Assembly: GCF_036965045.1 (NCBI RefSeq)
Contig: NZ_JBALOV010000023.1
Span: forward strand, 62,001 to 126,000
Origin: Ferdinandcohnia sp036965045
GTDB taxonomy: Bacteria > Bacillota > Bacilli > Bacillales > Bacillaceae_L
Length of the DNA stretch: 64,000 bases
Direction: 5' to 3'
The notes beneath the pieces were generated by a model. The model was not told the DNA's origin, ran no database searches, and was given only the letters and a program-made list of their open reading frames with translations. Both the position numbers and the translations under genes were made by a program. Shown in pieces: positions 34,713-44,307 of the stretch; the stretch's first letter is position 1, and each line of letters begins with the position of its first letter.

Positions 34713-34894
34713 AAAATTTGCTCTTGTTAAAGACCATAGAGTTGATATAAAGTCTGTCAAATCAAAATAAAATGTAAAGAACCGATAACACCATAGGAGT
34801 ATAAGACCATACATCAAATGTAGCTTATTATTTTATAAACATTCTGAAATATAGTATATTGGAATGGAGAATGAATCGGGTGAGAGAGGGAAAT

Positions 34895-36349
34895 ATGGTA
34901 AATATTACATCGTTATTATTAGGGTTAGTTATGGTCTTAAACATTGTATTTGCCGTGGTTGTCATCTTTCGGGAAAGAAGAGATGCTAGTTCAACCTGGG
35001 CGTGGTTATTAGTCCTTTTCTTTATACCGGTAGCAGGATTTATTTTGTATTTAATTCTAGGCAGAAATTTAACACGCGACCACCTATTTCAATGGGATGA
35101 TTTAAAAAAGAGCGGGATAGAAGAGGTTTTAGAAAAACAAAAAGAACTGTTACGTACACAAAAATTTCTATTTAATAATCCCATTACACAAGATAATCAA
35201 GACCTCATTTATATGAACCTTGTCAATGCGAATGCCTTGTTTACAAAAAATAATGCGGTAGAAGTTTTTACAGATGGGCAAGAGAAATATCGACGTTTAT
35301 TCGAGGATATTGAGGCAGCACAAGAATCGATTCATTTGCAATATTATATTATTAAAAATGACAATTTGGGCCGAAAACTAATGGCGCATTTAACAAGGAA
35401 AGTTAAAGAGGGTGTAACCGTTCGCGTCCTTTATGATGAGCTAGGTTCTAGGTCATTGACAAAAAAGTTTTTTAAAGAGTTTCGTGAAGCAGGCGGGCTA
35501 GTTGAAGTATTTTTCCCTTCAAAACTACGCTTTATCAATTTGCGGATGAATTTCCGAAACCATCGGAAGTTGGTTATTATCGATGGAAAAGTAGGATATG
35601 TCGGTGGCTTTAATGTAGGGGATGAGTACCTTGGACTGAATTCTAGGTTTGGGTACTGGCGAGATACTCATTTGCGCATAAGGGGAACGGCAGTTGACAC
35701 GATGCAGGTTCGCTTCATTTTAGACTGGAACCAAGCATCTCGAGATTTTGATATTATGTATGACCCTGAACTTTTTCCGATTGAAAATGTCAGACTTGGC
35801 AATGTCGGGATTCAAATTGTGACAAGTGGTCCTGATACAGACTTTGAGCAGATTAAAAATGCGTATATCAAAATGATCTACTCAGCTAAAAAATCGATTT
35901 ATATGCAGACACCCTATTTTATACCGGATAAAAGCTTACTGGATGCGTTACGCGTTGCATGCCTTTCAGGGGTGAAAGTGAATATTATGATTCCGGATAA
36001 ACCAGACCATCCTTTTGTGTATTGGGCAACCCTGTCACATATTGGAGAATTGCTGCCAGTTGGAGCTCGTGTTTATATTTACAGTAATGGTTTTATCCAT
36101 TCTAAAACACTTGTGGTCGACGAAGAGATTTCGTCAGTGGGTACAGCCAATATCGACGTCAGGAGCTTCCGGCTCAATTTTGAGGTAAATGCTTTTTTAT
36201 ATGACGGGAATATTTCTCAAGAGCTAACTGCCATTTTTAAAGAAGACATTAAGCTATCTAAACTGCTCACAAAAGAAGAATATGAAAAAAGAGGGGCTAA
36301 CATTAAGTTCAAAGAATCGATCTCAAGGCTTTTATCCCCGATTTTATAA
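34895..36349 (+). CDS. cls: Cardiolipin synthase
   Basis: The ATG at 34895 with GAGAGGGAAAT upstream gives 484 residues. Two N-terminal transmembrane helices (about residues 3-25 and 34-54) anchor it. The two phospholipase-D HKD motifs are NHRKLVIIDGKVGYVGGFN near residue 220 and IHSKTLVVDEEISSVGTAN near residue 397. It joins two phosphatidylglycerol molecules into cardiolipin plus glycerol. Length and architecture match bacterial ClsA-type enzymes. It is a single gene followed by a terminator. Confidence 0.94.
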   Translation: MVNITSLLLGLVMVLNIVFAVVVIFRERRDASSTWAWLLVLFFIPVAGFILYLILGRNLTRDHLFQWDDLKKSGIEEVLEKQKELLRTQKFLFNNPITQDNQDLIYMNLVNANALFTKNNAVEVFTDGQEKYRRLFEDIEAAQESIHLQYYIIKNDNLGRKLMAHLTRKVKEGVTVRVLYDELGSRSLTKKFFKEFREAGGLVEVFFPSKLRFINLRMNFRNHRKLVIIDGKVGYVGGFNVGDEYLGLNSRFGYWRDTHLRIRGTAVDTMQVRFILDWNQASRDFDIMYDPELFPIENVRLGNVGIQIVTSGPDTDFEQIKNAYIKMIYSAKKSIYMQTPYFIPDKSLLDALRVACLSGVKVNIMIPDKPDHPFVYWATLSHIGELLPVGARVYIYSNGFIHSKTLVVDEEISSVGTANIDVRSFRLNFEVNAFLYDGNISQELTAIFKEDIKLSKLLTKEEYEKRGANIKFKESISRLLSPIL

Positions 36350-36365
36350 GACAAAAATATTACCT

Positions 36366-36400
36366 AAAGAATTGGTTCCACAGGGCCAATTCTTTTTTTT
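36366..36400 (+). terminator. Terminator of cls
   Basis: AAAGAATTGG (36366-36375) pairs with CCAATTCTTT (36386-36395) and is followed by a run of T. Confidence 0.92.
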
Positions 36401-36507
36401 ACGTTCCCCGTTAAGCTGCAAACCAATTTTTAAAAGGGTATAATCATTGAAATAAAAATACCAAAAATATAGAATTATATAAAAACAGAGGAGAATAAGA
36501 CTAGAAG

Positions 36508-37698
36508 ATGACTACTAAAAAAACACAAATGTATAATAGTGAAACACTTGTATTACATGGCGACCATGAATGGGCAGAGAAAGAGAAGAGCGTTTCACCA
36601 GCTATTTACTATTCATCAACATTTAGGGCAGAGGATTCGGCTGATTTTGCAGAAATGGCAGGAACACCGCTTCATCCGAGCTACTATACCCGTTATGGAA
36701 ATCCCCTTCATGAACGAGTGAATAAAATAATGGCAGATCTAGAAGGAACTGAAACAGCACTTGTAACGGGGTCTGGAATGGGAGCTATATCGTCTACGAT
36801 TTTAGCATTGGTTTCAGCGGGGGACCATGTTATTGCACAAACAAGACACTATATGAGCACCGCGAAAATTATGGATGAAATGCTTCCGAGGTTTGGTGTT
36901 GAGGTAACAGTCGTAGAGCAATCTGATATTTCGGCTTTTGAAGAGGCAATCCGCCCTAACACAAAGCTGATTATGCTTGAAACCCCTGCTAATCCAACCT
37001 TGGTTGTAACAGACCTCGAAGCCGTAGTAAGGTTAGCAAAGAAGCAAGAGATTATTGTAGTAGCTGATAACACATTTGCTTCACCACTTAATCAACGACC
37101 ACATGATGTTGGTGTCGATGTCGTCTTACATAGTGCAACAAAGTATCTAGGGGGACATCACGATATCACAGCTGGTGTTATATGTACAAGCTTTGAGTTG
37201 GCAGAAAAAATTTGGGATACCCATACATCGATAGGTTCTGTCCTGTCACCGATGGATGCCTGGCTACTGCTAAGGGGCTTAAGGACACTGCCATTGCGGA
37301 TGGATCGGATCAATTCGAATGCATTAGCCTTAGCTGAATTCTTGGAGGAGCAACCTCAAATTGAAAAAGTGTATTATCCGGGTCTGCCAAGTCATCCCCA
37401 GCATGAGCTCGCCCAAAAACAAATGAAGGGCTACGGGGCTGTCATTGCGTTTGCAGTTAAGGGCGATTATGCAGCAACGCAGAGATTTGTTTCGGCATTA
37501 CAGCTTTCAACGAACGCAGTTAGCTTAGGTGGAGTTGATTCATTAGTTGTTCATACAGCGGCGATGTGGGAAGGGGCCATGAATGAAGAACAAATGAAAA
37601 CAGCGGGTATCCCAGCTAATTTTGTCCGCTATTCTGTTGGATTAGAACATATTGAGGACTTAAAGGCAGATATAAGACAAGCATTGAAAGAAATCTAA
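36508..37698 (+). CDS. Transsulfuration-type PLP enzyme (Cys/Met metabolism family)
   Basis: This 396-residue protein is of PLP fold type I. It has TRYGNPLHERVNKIMADLEG near residue 70, GSGMGAISS near residue 90, VVADNTFASP and the PLP-lysine motif LHSATKYLGGH near residue 210. The family contains cystathionine gamma-synthase, cystathionine beta/gamma-lyases and methionine gamma-lyase; sequence alone does not separate them. It lies just upstream of a methionine T-box operon but is expressed separately. AGAGGAGAATAAGA is upstream of the ATG. Confidence 0.88.
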   Translation: MTTKKTQMYNSETLVLHGDHEWAEKEKSVSPAIYYSSTFRAEDSADFAEMAGTPLHPSYYTRYGNPLHERVNKIMADLEGTETALVTGSGMGAISSTILALVSAGDHVIAQTRHYMSTAKIMDEMLPRFGVEVTVVEQSDISAFEEAIRPNTKLIMLETPANPTLVVTDLEAVVRLAKKQEIIVVADNTFASPLNQRPHDVGVDVVLHSATKYLGGHHDITAGVICTSFELAEKIWDTHTSIGSVLSPMDAWLLLRGLRTLPLRMDRINSNALALAEFLEEQPQIEKVYYPGLPSHPQHELAQKQMKGYGAVIAFAVKGDYAATQRFVSALQLSTNAVSLGGVDSLVVHTAAMWEGAMNEEQMKTAGIPANFVRYSVGLEHIEDLKADIRQALKEI

Positions 37699-37719
37699 AA
37701 AAATTCAAAACATTTTTAC

Positions 37720-37748
37720 TTGATTTTAAAAAAATGTTCAGATATAAT
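37720..37748 (+). promoter_or_regulatory. SigA promoter of the Met T-box operon
   Basis: TTGATT (37720-37725) and a perfect TATAAT (37743-37748) have a 17-bp spacer, about 30 bp before the T-box leader begins. Confidence 0.85.
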
Positions 37749-37774
37749 TACTCTCAACAATTAGAATACTAACC

Positions 37775-38077
37775 TTAAGTAAAGACGATGAAGAGAAAAA
37801 GTAGGATTTAGCTATTTTACACAGAAAGCTTCGGTAGCTGAAAAGAAGCAAAAATACAAATCTGAACAATGGCCTCTGAGTTTCGTGCTGAAAGTAACGA
37901 TTGTTATGAGTAGGTTCCGACGAGATTTGGTACTCGTTATCAATACCACAGTATCCAGGCTAAGATTAGACCTGCGTACTTGCTGAGACTGTTTGCGTGA
38001 GTAAACAGTGAACTAAGGTGGTACCACGTGAGATAAACCACGTCCTTATCGTATTTGATAATGACGTGGTTTTTTTA
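37775..38077 (+). promoter_or_regulatory. T-box riboswitch, methionine specifier
   Basis: The T-box core AAGGTGGTACCACG is at 38015-38028. The terminator AACCACGTC (38036-38044)/GACGTGGTT (38063-38071), with inner TTATC/GATAA and a T-run, follows. On the 3' side of Stem I the sequence GAACA-ATG-GCC-TC-TGAG (37864-37880) places ATG (37869-37871) in the specifier position, judged from the usual codon-NCC-NN-TGAG spacing. The discriminator-pairing base is T (TGGT), which suits a tRNA ending ACCA, as tRNA-Met does. Uncharged tRNA-Met should therefore induce the downstream operon. Confidence 0.92.
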
Positions 38078-38130
38078 TTTCCAAAAAACGGGTATGCCCG
38101 TTAAATAACAAAAAAATGGAGGAATTTACA

Positions 38131-38991
38131 GTGACGAAAAATCATCTAGTATTACAAACGGACTTTGGTTTAAGTGATGGTGCTGTAAGTGCAATGTATG
38201 GTGTAGCAATTTCGGTAGATCCAACACTGAGAATTTTTGACCTAACCCACGACATTCCGCAATATAATATTTGGGAAGGCTCTTATCGATTATATCAGAC
38301 GATTACCTACTGGCCAGAAGGCACTGTATTTGTATCTGTTGTTGACCCGGGTGTCGGTTCTGATCGGCGTAGTATCGTGGTGAAGACAGGCACAAATCAA
38401 TATATTGTAACGCCTGACAATGGTACGGTCACACATATTCAAAAAATACTCGGGATTAAAGAGGTGAGGATCATTGACGAGAGCATAAATCGCTTACCTT
38501 TCTCAGGTGAATCCTATACATTTCATGGTAGAGATGTCTATGCTTTTACAGGGGCAAGACTTGCGTCAGGAGTAATCTCATATGAAGAGGTTGGCCCTCT
38601 TGTTCCTATTGATTCTCTGGTTGAGTTACAAACAACAGAGGCAGTTGTTCAAACGGATGGTGTCTTAGGGACAATTGATATTCTTGATATTCGTTTTGGT
38701 AATCTATGGACGAATATTGAGCGAGAGACGTTCAAGCAACTAAATGTGGAGTATGGAGATCATTTTGAAGTGACCATTGAAAATGAAACTCGCCAAGTCT
38801 ATAAAAATATTATGACATATGGACGCTCTTTCGCAGATAGCCATCTGGGCGAACCGTTACTGTTTATTAATTCTCTTGATAAAATTGGGGTAGCTATCAA
38901 CCAAGGTTCATTTGCCAAGGCCTATCATATCGAGACAGGAACTAATTGGAAAATCTATATTCGCAAGGTTCCGAAAATCATTTATAATTAA
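38131..38991 (+). CDS. SAM hydroxide adenosyltransferase (DUF62 / SAM hydrolase family)
   Basis: GTG at 38131 is preferred (GGAGG lies 9 nt upstream); an ATG at 38116 precedes the ribosome site. The 286-residue protein shows LQTDFGLSDGAVSAMYGVA at the N-terminus, FVSVVDPGVGSDRRSIVV near residue 70 and TPDNGTVTHI near residue 95. The C-terminal domain has DIRFGNLWTNIER. Characterised relatives use water to convert SAM to adenosine and methionine. It is the first gene under the Met T-box and precedes an ECF transporter, so a link to uptake or salvage of a SAM/methionine-related compound is inferred. Confidence 0.9.
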   Translation: MTKNHLVLQTDFGLSDGAVSAMYGVAISVDPTLRIFDLTHDIPQYNIWEGSYRLYQTITYWPEGTVFVSVVDPGVGSDRRSIVVKTGTNQYIVTPDNGTVTHIQKILGIKEVRIIDESINRLPFSGESYTFHGRDVYAFTGARLASGVISYEEVGPLVPIDSLVELQTTEAVVQTDGVLGTIDILDIRFGNLWTNIERETFKQLNVEYGDHFEVTIENETRQVYKNIMTYGRSFADSHLGEPLLFINSLDKIGVAINQGSFAKAYHIETGTNWKIYIRKVPKIIYN

Positions 38992-39027
38992 CTTTTATTT
39001 TAGAAAATTATTAGGGGGAAGAGAGTT

Positions 39028-39579
39028 ATGAAAAGTTTATCAATTAAAACGATTGTTGCTATCGGAATTGGGGCTGCTGTTTTTGTGATTTTGGCGAAGT
39101 TTGCAGCAATTCCAACACCAATCCCAAATACTACCGTTCAAACATCATATGCATTCTTAGCATTAATGGCTTTAGTGTTCGGTCCCATTGCAGGGGCATT
39201 GATTGGATTAATTGGCCATGCATTAAATGATGCAATTTCGTATGGTTCTATTTGGTGGAGCTGGGTTGTTGTTTCTATGCTTGTTGGATTTTTATTTGGT
39301 CTTGCTAAAAACAAAATTGATCTTGAATCAGGAATTATCAATATGAAGAAGATTGTTACATTTAACATTGTTCAAGTAATTGCCCAAGCTATTGGCTGGT
39401 TTGTTGTTGCTCCAACATTAGATGTATGGATTTATGCAGAGCCGGCTAATAAAGTATATGTCCAAGGAATTGGAGCCGGTATCGCTAACATGGTCACAGT
39501 CGGAATCATTGGCACTATTTTATTAGTAGCTTATGCAAAAACAAGAAGTCAAAGTGGAAGCTTGACGAAGGATTTATAA
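39028..39579 (+). CDS. ECF transporter S component (UPF0397 type)
   Basis: The 183-residue protein has about five to six transmembrane helices. FGPIAGALIGLIGHALNDAISYGSIWWSWVV, covering residues about 51-81, is the recognisable core of the UPF0397 family. It binds the substrate in an energy-coupling-factor importer. Database names often call this family riboflavin-related, but there is no FMN element here and the control is by a methionine T-box, so a methionine-linked substrate seems more likely. A GGGGGAAGAGAG ribosome site precedes the ATG. Confidence 0.87.
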   Translation: MKSLSIKTIVAIGIGAAVFVILAKFAAIPTPIPNTTVQTSYAFLALMALVFGPIAGALIGLIGHALNDAISYGSIWWSWVVVSMLVGFLFGLAKNKIDLESGIINMKKIVTFNIVQVIAQAIGWFVVAPTLDVWIYAEPANKVYVQGIGAGIANMVTVGIIGTILLVAYAKTRSQSGSLTKDL

Positions 39580-39619
39580 AATAGAAAAGTAGTTTATGGT
39601 TTGCTGGGAGAGTAGTAAG

Positions 39620-41332
39620 ATGAAGAAACCTGTTATTGAATTTAAAAATTATAGCTTTACATATCGTAGCCAAGCAGAGCCTACTCTTCGGGATATTAAT
39701 CTTAAAATATATGAGGGCGAAAAGGTATTAATTGTAGGGCCGTCAGGATCAGGGAAGAGCACGATTGGAAATTGCATGAACGGGCTTGTTCCCTTTTCTT
39801 ATAAGGGGACTACGCAAGGAAGCCTTACGATAATGGGTAAAGAAGCAAAGGATTTGGATATTTTTACAATATCTAAAATGGTCGGTACTGTTTTACAGGA
39901 TCCGGATGGGCAGTTCATAGGTCTTTCTGTAGGGGAAGACATCGCCTTTGCTTTAGAAAATGATTGCCAGCCACAGAAGAGTATGTTTGAAACGGTTGGG
40001 GAAGTATCGAAAATGGTAGATATGGAGGATTATTTATATTCCTCCCTTCACCAGTTATCTGGCGGACAAAAACAAAGGGTTTCTCTAGCAGGGGTTATGG
40101 TTGATAAAGTGGATATCCTTCTGTTTGACGAACCACTAGCAAATCTTGACCCCGCGACGGGGCAGTATGCCATTGACCTAATTGATCGGATTCAAAAAGA
40201 AACGAACACAACAGTAGTTATTATAGAACATCGTTTAGAGGATGTTCTTTACCGTCATGTAGACCGGATTATTGTCGTGGATGAAGGAAGAATTGTCGGT
40301 GATATGAAACCAGATGAGCTTTTATCCAAACCTATATTAGAGGAACGTCATATACGTGAACCATTGTATGTCAAGGCGGTAAAATATGCTGGCTATCACA
40401 TAACTGAGGACATGAATCCAGCTTACTTTCCCTCCTTTGATGTCGAGGCAAGTAAAGTTGGATTAAAAGAGTGGTTTGAAAAAGTGTCAAAACCCCAAAA
40501 AAGGGAAAAGGCTTCACCTATCTTAGAGCTGGAGCATCTTTCATTTAGCTATCATCAAGGACGAGATACGATTCGGAATGTATCTTTTTCCATTGAAAAG
40601 GGAGAGATGGTAAGTATCGTTGGTAAAAATGGTGCTGGAAAGTCGACCCTTTCGAAGCTTATTTGCGGATTTGAAAAACCAAGCTCGGGGAAAATTATCT
40701 TTTCGGGTGAAGATATAACGGATGATACAATCAAGGAAAGGTCTCTACGGATTGGGATGGTTATGCAAAACCCTAACCATATGATTTCAAAACATTTAAT
40801 TTATGATGAAGTAGCACTTGGTCTTGTAATACGTGGTGTGCCTGGAGATGAGATTAGAAAGCGAGTGGAAGAAACACTTAAGGTATGTGGTCTCTATCCG
40901 TTTAGAAAATGGCCGATTTCTGCTTTGAGTTTTGGACAAAAGAAACGTGTGACCATCGCTTCGATTCTAGTATTAGAGCCAGAAATTATTATTCTAGATG
41001 AGCCAACTGCAGGTCAAGACCTTCGCCATTACACGGAAATTATGGAGTTTCTTGTAGAGTTAAACAAGCAGGGGATTACCGTTATTATGATTACACATGA
41101 TATGCACCTTATGCTCGAATATACACCACGTGCTATTGTGATCGCTAATGGAGAGAAGATTGCGGACCAATCTGCTGCAAGTGTCCTTACAGATTCTGAA
41201 ATTATTAAACAAGCAAACCTGAAGAAAACGTCCTTATTTGACTTAGCAAAACGAGCGGGTATTGAAGAACCACTTGAATTTGTTGAACGATTTATTGTGT
41301 ATGATAAGGAGGTACGCAGAACATGGCAGTAG
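39620..41332 (+). CDS. ECF transporter duplicated ATPase (A-A' fusion)
   Basis: The ATG at 39620 gives 570 residues with two ABC domains. Domain 1 has Walker A GPSGSGKST, signature LSGGQKQR and Walker B ILLFDEPLANLD. Domain 2 (from about residue 300) has GKNGAGKST, a degenerate signature LSFGQKKR and IIILDEPTAGQD. It thus replaces the separate EcfA and EcfA' subunits. It overlaps the T-component gene by 10 bp, so the module is dedicated to this S component and not shared. Confidence 0.92.
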   Translation: MKKPVIEFKNYSFTYRSQAEPTLRDINLKIYEGEKVLIVGPSGSGKSTIGNCMNGLVPFSYKGTTQGSLTIMGKEAKDLDIFTISKMVGTVLQDPDGQFIGLSVGEDIAFALENDCQPQKSMFETVGEVSKMVDMEDYLYSSLHQLSGGQKQRVSLAGVMVDKVDILLFDEPLANLDPATGQYAIDLIDRIQKETNTTVVIIEHRLEDVLYRHVDRIIVVDEGRIVGDMKPDELLSKPILEERHIREPLYVKAVKYAGYHITEDMNPAYFPSFDVEASKVGLKEWFEKVSKPQKREKASPILELEHLSFSYHQGRDTIRNVSFSIEKGEMVSIVGKNGAGKSTLSKLICGFEKPSSGKIIFSGEDITDDTIKERSLRIGMVMQNPNHMISKHLIYDEVALGLVIRGVPGDEIRKRVEETLKVCGLYPFRKWPISALSFGQKKRVTIASILVLEPEIIILDEPTAGQDLRHYTEIMEFLVELNKQGITVIMITHDMHLMLEYTPRAIVIANGEKIADQSAASVLTDSEIIKQANLKKTSLFDLAKRAGIEEPLEFVERFIVYDKEVRRTWQ

Positions 41333-42156
41333 AGATGCTCACCTATATCGAACGAAAGTCACCAGTGCATCAACTGACTGGTGCAACGAAGCTCATTTGC
41401 TTTATTTTATGGTCTACTGCTGCGATGTTGACGTATGATACACGAATCCTCCTTTTTTTATTCGGATTTAGCATTTGTATTTTTTTAGTTTCTAAAATTA
41501 AGCTTAAAGAGATTTCGTTTGTTCTTCTGTTCATTTTATTGTTCTTGTTGATTAATAACCTTGCCATCTACGCTTTTTCTCCTCAAGAGGGAGTAAAAAT
41601 TTATGGGACAAGTCATGTGTTAGTTGAGTTTGTCGGAAGATATAATCTTACACTTGAACAGCTGTTTTACCAGTTTAATATTACACTTAAGTATTTTACA
41701 GTTATTCCAGCGGCACTATTATTTATCGTGACAACAAATCCAAGTGAATTTGCTGCATCCTTAAATCGTATTGGTATTAGTTATCGTATATCCTATGCGG
41801 TTGCGCTAGCTTTACGGTATATACCCGAGATTCAAAGGGATTTTTGGAACATCGCACGCTCTCAGCAAGCAAGAGGGATTGATATGTCCAAGAATGAGAG
41901 GCTCTATAAACGAATAAAAAATGTGGCTTCTATTATTATCCCTTTGATCCTATCGAGCCTGGACAAGATAGAAACGATCAGTAATGCGATGGAGTTACGA
42001 GGTTTTGGAAAAAACAAAAAGCGTACCTGGTATAGTTTGCGTGCCTTTCAAATAGCTGATTATGTGACGGTGGTTTTATTTATTGTGATTTTAATTATCT
42101 CAATGGTTGTGACATTCCATGATGGTAATCGATTTTATAACCCGTTTTTAAAATAA
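41323..42156 (+). CDS. ECF transporter T component
   Basis: This 277-residue membrane protein has about five to six helices and the EcfT coupling helices: ALRYIPEIQRDFWNIARSQQARG near residue 165, and a second Ala-Arg-Gly-type motif ELRGFGKNKKRTW near residue 225. AAGGAGGTACGC is the ribosome site inside the ATPase gene. It links the S component to the ATPase and closes the T-box operon, followed by a strong bidirectional hairpin. Confidence 0.92.
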   Translation: MAVEMLTYIERKSPVHQLTGATKLICFILWSTAAMLTYDTRILLFLFGFSICIFLVSKIKLKEISFVLLFILLFLLINNLAIYAFSPQEGVKIYGTSHVLVEFVGRYNLTLEQLFYQFNITLKYFTVIPAALLFIVTTNPSEFAASLNRIGISYRISYAVALALRYIPEIQRDFWNIARSQQARGIDMSKNERLYKRIKNVASIIIPLILSSLDKIETISNAMELRGFGKNKKRTWYSLRAFQIADYVTVVLFIVILIISMVVTFHDGNRFYNPFLK

Positions 42157-42189
42157 AAAGGAATACCATTCAACTTTGGTATTCCTTTT
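42156..42189. terminator. Bidirectional terminator
   Basis: AAAAGGAATACCA (42156-42168) and TGGTATTCCTTTT (42177-42189) form a perfect 13-bp stem between convergent genes. Confidence 0.92.
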
Positions 42190-42196
42190 CCTGTTA

Positions 42197-42364
42197 TTAG
42201 GTTAATGGTTTGTTTTGTTTTAAAAGATTTGAAGCGGGAAGTGTAATAATTTTTCCTCCGATTTGTACATGGATGGAATCATTAAATATAGCTTTAACTA
42301 TCCCTTTTAACTGGACGGTTGAATTAACCGTGATCTCTTTTTTTGCTTCGTTATTGGCAGTCAT
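42197..42364 (-). CDS. Small hypothetical protein (55 aa)
   Basis: The start at 42364 is set by GAGAGGAGAATTGCC directly upstream; the longer frame lacks a ribosome site. The 55-residue product (MTANNEAKKEITVNS..., ending ...LLKQNKPLT) has alternating beta-strand character, VQLKGIVKAIFNDSIHVQI, reminiscent of SH3/KOW-like small Bacillus proteins. No family is assigned. It ends at the bidirectional terminator. Confidence 0.65.
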   Translation of the reverse strand: MTANNEAKKEITVNSTVQLKGIVKAIFNDSIHVQIGGKIITLPASNLLKQNKPLT

Positions 42365-42513
42365 GGCAATTCTCCTCTCAGAGTTTTGTATATATAGAGG
42401 TTTAAAAATTAAAAACATTATATCCTTTAAAACTGAAAATTATTCATGTAAATATTTGTTTATTTTATTATTTTACATGTATTTAATTGTCTTGTGCAAG
42501 TTTCACGAACTAG

Positions 42514-43263
42514 TTATTTTTCCCTTTTTGATGCTCCTCGGTAATATGCTTCGCGAAGCTCCATGGCATACTGATCGAAGTACGGTAAACCCATTTCTGC
42601 GGCACCTTTTAATTCTTTTTCGACGTCATATGGAAGACGAACAATTTCAATTGAAAACGGTGCGACTTCTTTTGATTGATATTCACCATGTAAAATCGCA
42701 AAGGTTGCCAGTGTGGTATCAAGAGGGTTGCCAACACTTCCAACATTTAAAAGGGTTTTTTCTGTACCCATTGGTTCAATCAAGGCAGCGTGAATATCTC
42801 CAAATCCGATCACATCTGGTGTCTTTTCCTCTAAGGGAGTAATCCATTCAGAATGGTCGAACATGGCTCTTTTTTCATCATCAGAATGAATCATTGGGAC
42901 AACGCGGTGATGGACACTTTTCGCAGAGGCGTGGTATAACCGGATGTATTTGCCACTCATATAAAAATCATAATGAAAAGGAAGTGTTCCTAAGTATGAA
43001 AGTCGTTCTTTCCCAAGCTGATTTTGATGCCACTTGATCCCCTCATCAGGATGTTCATTTTGAATAAAATCATCCCAATTCCCCAAAAGGACAACCTCAC
43101 ACACCTCTTGAATTCGGTCAACGGCCGCAGCTGAGTTTGGCCCTTTTCCTACAAGGTCTCCGAGGCAAAGAATGGTCTCAATACCACGATCTTTGATATG
43201 TTCTAGTACGGCTTCAAGTGCTGTCATATTTCCGTGAATATCGGAAATGAGCGCAATACTCAT
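42514..43263 (-). CDS. Calcineurin-like metallophosphoesterase
   Basis: This 249-residue protein opens with ISDIHGNMTAL (D and H ligands), then LGDLVGKGPNSA (GD motif) and LLGNWDDF (GN-x-D/E motif). GFGDIHAALI near residue 150 carries the GxxH-type motif and NVGSVGNPLDT is typical of YfcE/PrpE-like phosphodiesterases. AGGAGGCC-type purines precede the ATG on the minus strand. Substrate unknown. Confidence 0.9.
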   Translation of the reverse strand: MSIALISDIHGNMTALEAVLEHIKDRGIETILCLGDLVGKGPNSAAAVDRIQEVCEVVLLGNWDDFIQNEHPDEGIKWHQNQLGKERLSYLGTLPFHYDFYMSGKYIRLYHASAKSVHHRVVPMIHSDDEKRAMFDHSEWITPLEEKTPDVIGFGDIHAALIEPMGTEKTLLNVGSVGNPLDTTLATFAILHGEYQSKEVAPFSIEIVRLPYDVEKELKGAAEMGLPYFDQYAMELREAYYRGASKREK

Positions 43264-43415
43264 GATAAGGCCTCCTACGTATTTATATTATAGTATTAAT
43301 AATAAAATAGATTGAAAATTTTGTCAGTAAAATTCGTAAATCACGTCTAAATTATTATTTATTCTTTCCATACCTATTTTCAGAGTTTAGAATGAAGTAA
43401 AGGGGGAGCGATTTC

Positions 43416-44303
43416 ATGTTCCAAAAGGTGATTATTTTTCTTATTATATGTTCGGTAAGCTTGTTATCTTCCTGTGCCTCAAAGGAAACAAAGGAAGTCG
43501 GGGGAGTGGCTCATGGCAACCACAAGATGGAGCCGAAGGAGAGTACGATTCCTGAAGCAAGATTTCCTGCAGATACTTCATGGAAAAGGGAATACCTTCT
43601 TGACATAAAGGGAGAATCTCCATTTCTAGAAAAAAAGACTGTCATGTCCATGCAAAAATGGCGGGAGGAAATTATTGAATTCTCGAAATCTCAAGAACAT
43701 GTATTTATCAATGGTCCAAATAAAAAACAGGTTGCCTTAACCTTTGATGATGGACCTGATAGTACGGTGACTTCAGCCGTGATTGGAGTTTTGGATCAAT
43801 ATGGAGTAAAGGGGAACTTCTTCTTTTTGGGAAGCGAAGCAGAGAAACATCCTGACGTAGTAAAGGAAGCCGATGAAAAAGGACATCTCGTGTTAAGTCA
43901 TAGTTACCACCATGTTCAATTGGATCAGTTGGGAGAAACCGAAATTCGGAATGAAATGGAACAGGCAGGTCACGTGATTGAATCAATCATTGGCAAAGAG
44001 CCGGCTTTTATAAGGACACCTTATGGATCAACAAATGAACTAGTTGCTAACGTCGCGAAAGAACAAAAGTATTCCATTATTCTTTGGTCAATTGATTCAC
44101 TCGATTGGGCGCAAAAAAGCACAGATGTGATCTATTCAAATGTGGTCGAAAACGTACGAAACGGCGATATTATCCTCATGCACACGGACTCAGATGAATA
44201 CGATACATATGAGGCATTGCCAAGCATCATCGAAGAACTTCAGGAGCAAGGCTATGAGATTGTGGATTTAGAAACGATGCTAGGAGTTTCTGCTTATCAG
44301 TAA
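43416..44303 (+). CDS. Polysaccharide deacetylase lipoprotein (NodB domain)
   Basis: The 295-residue protein has a lipoprotein signal (MFQKVIIFLIICSVSLLSSC, Cys 20). The NodB domain from about residue 105 has ALTFDDGPDS (motif 1), SHSYHHVQLDQL (metal-binding H-x3-H, motif 2), RTPYGS (motif 3) and a late histidine in ILMHTDSDEY. It probably removes acetyl groups from peptidoglycan GlcNAc/MurNAc or another wall glycan at the outer membrane face. AAAGGGGGAGC precedes the ATG. Confidence 0.92.
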   Translation: MFQKVIIFLIICSVSLLSSCASKETKEVGGVAHGNHKMEPKESTIPEARFPADTSWKREYLLDIKGESPFLEKKTVMSMQKWREEIIEFSKSQEHVFINGPNKKQVALTFDDGPDSTVTSAVIGVLDQYGVKGNFFFLGSEAEKHPDVVKEADEKGHLVLSHSYHHVQLDQLGETEIRNEMEQAGHVIESIIGKEPAFIRTPYGSTNELVANVAKEQKYSIILWSIDSLDWAQKSTDVIYSNVVENVRNGDIILMHTDSDEYDTYEALPSIIEELQEQGYEIVDLETMLGVSAYQ

Positions 44304-44307
44304 ATAA

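Noticed and set aside
39028..39579. Riboflavin transporter assignment for the S component
   Set aside because: There is no FMN riboswitch or rib gene. Control by a methionine T-box and the SAM hydrolase partner argue for another substrate, though riboflavin is not excluded.
42210..42842. A 210-codon plus-strand frame
   Set aside because: It is antisense to the small minus-strand gene and the metallophosphoesterase, which have clear motifs and ribosome sites.
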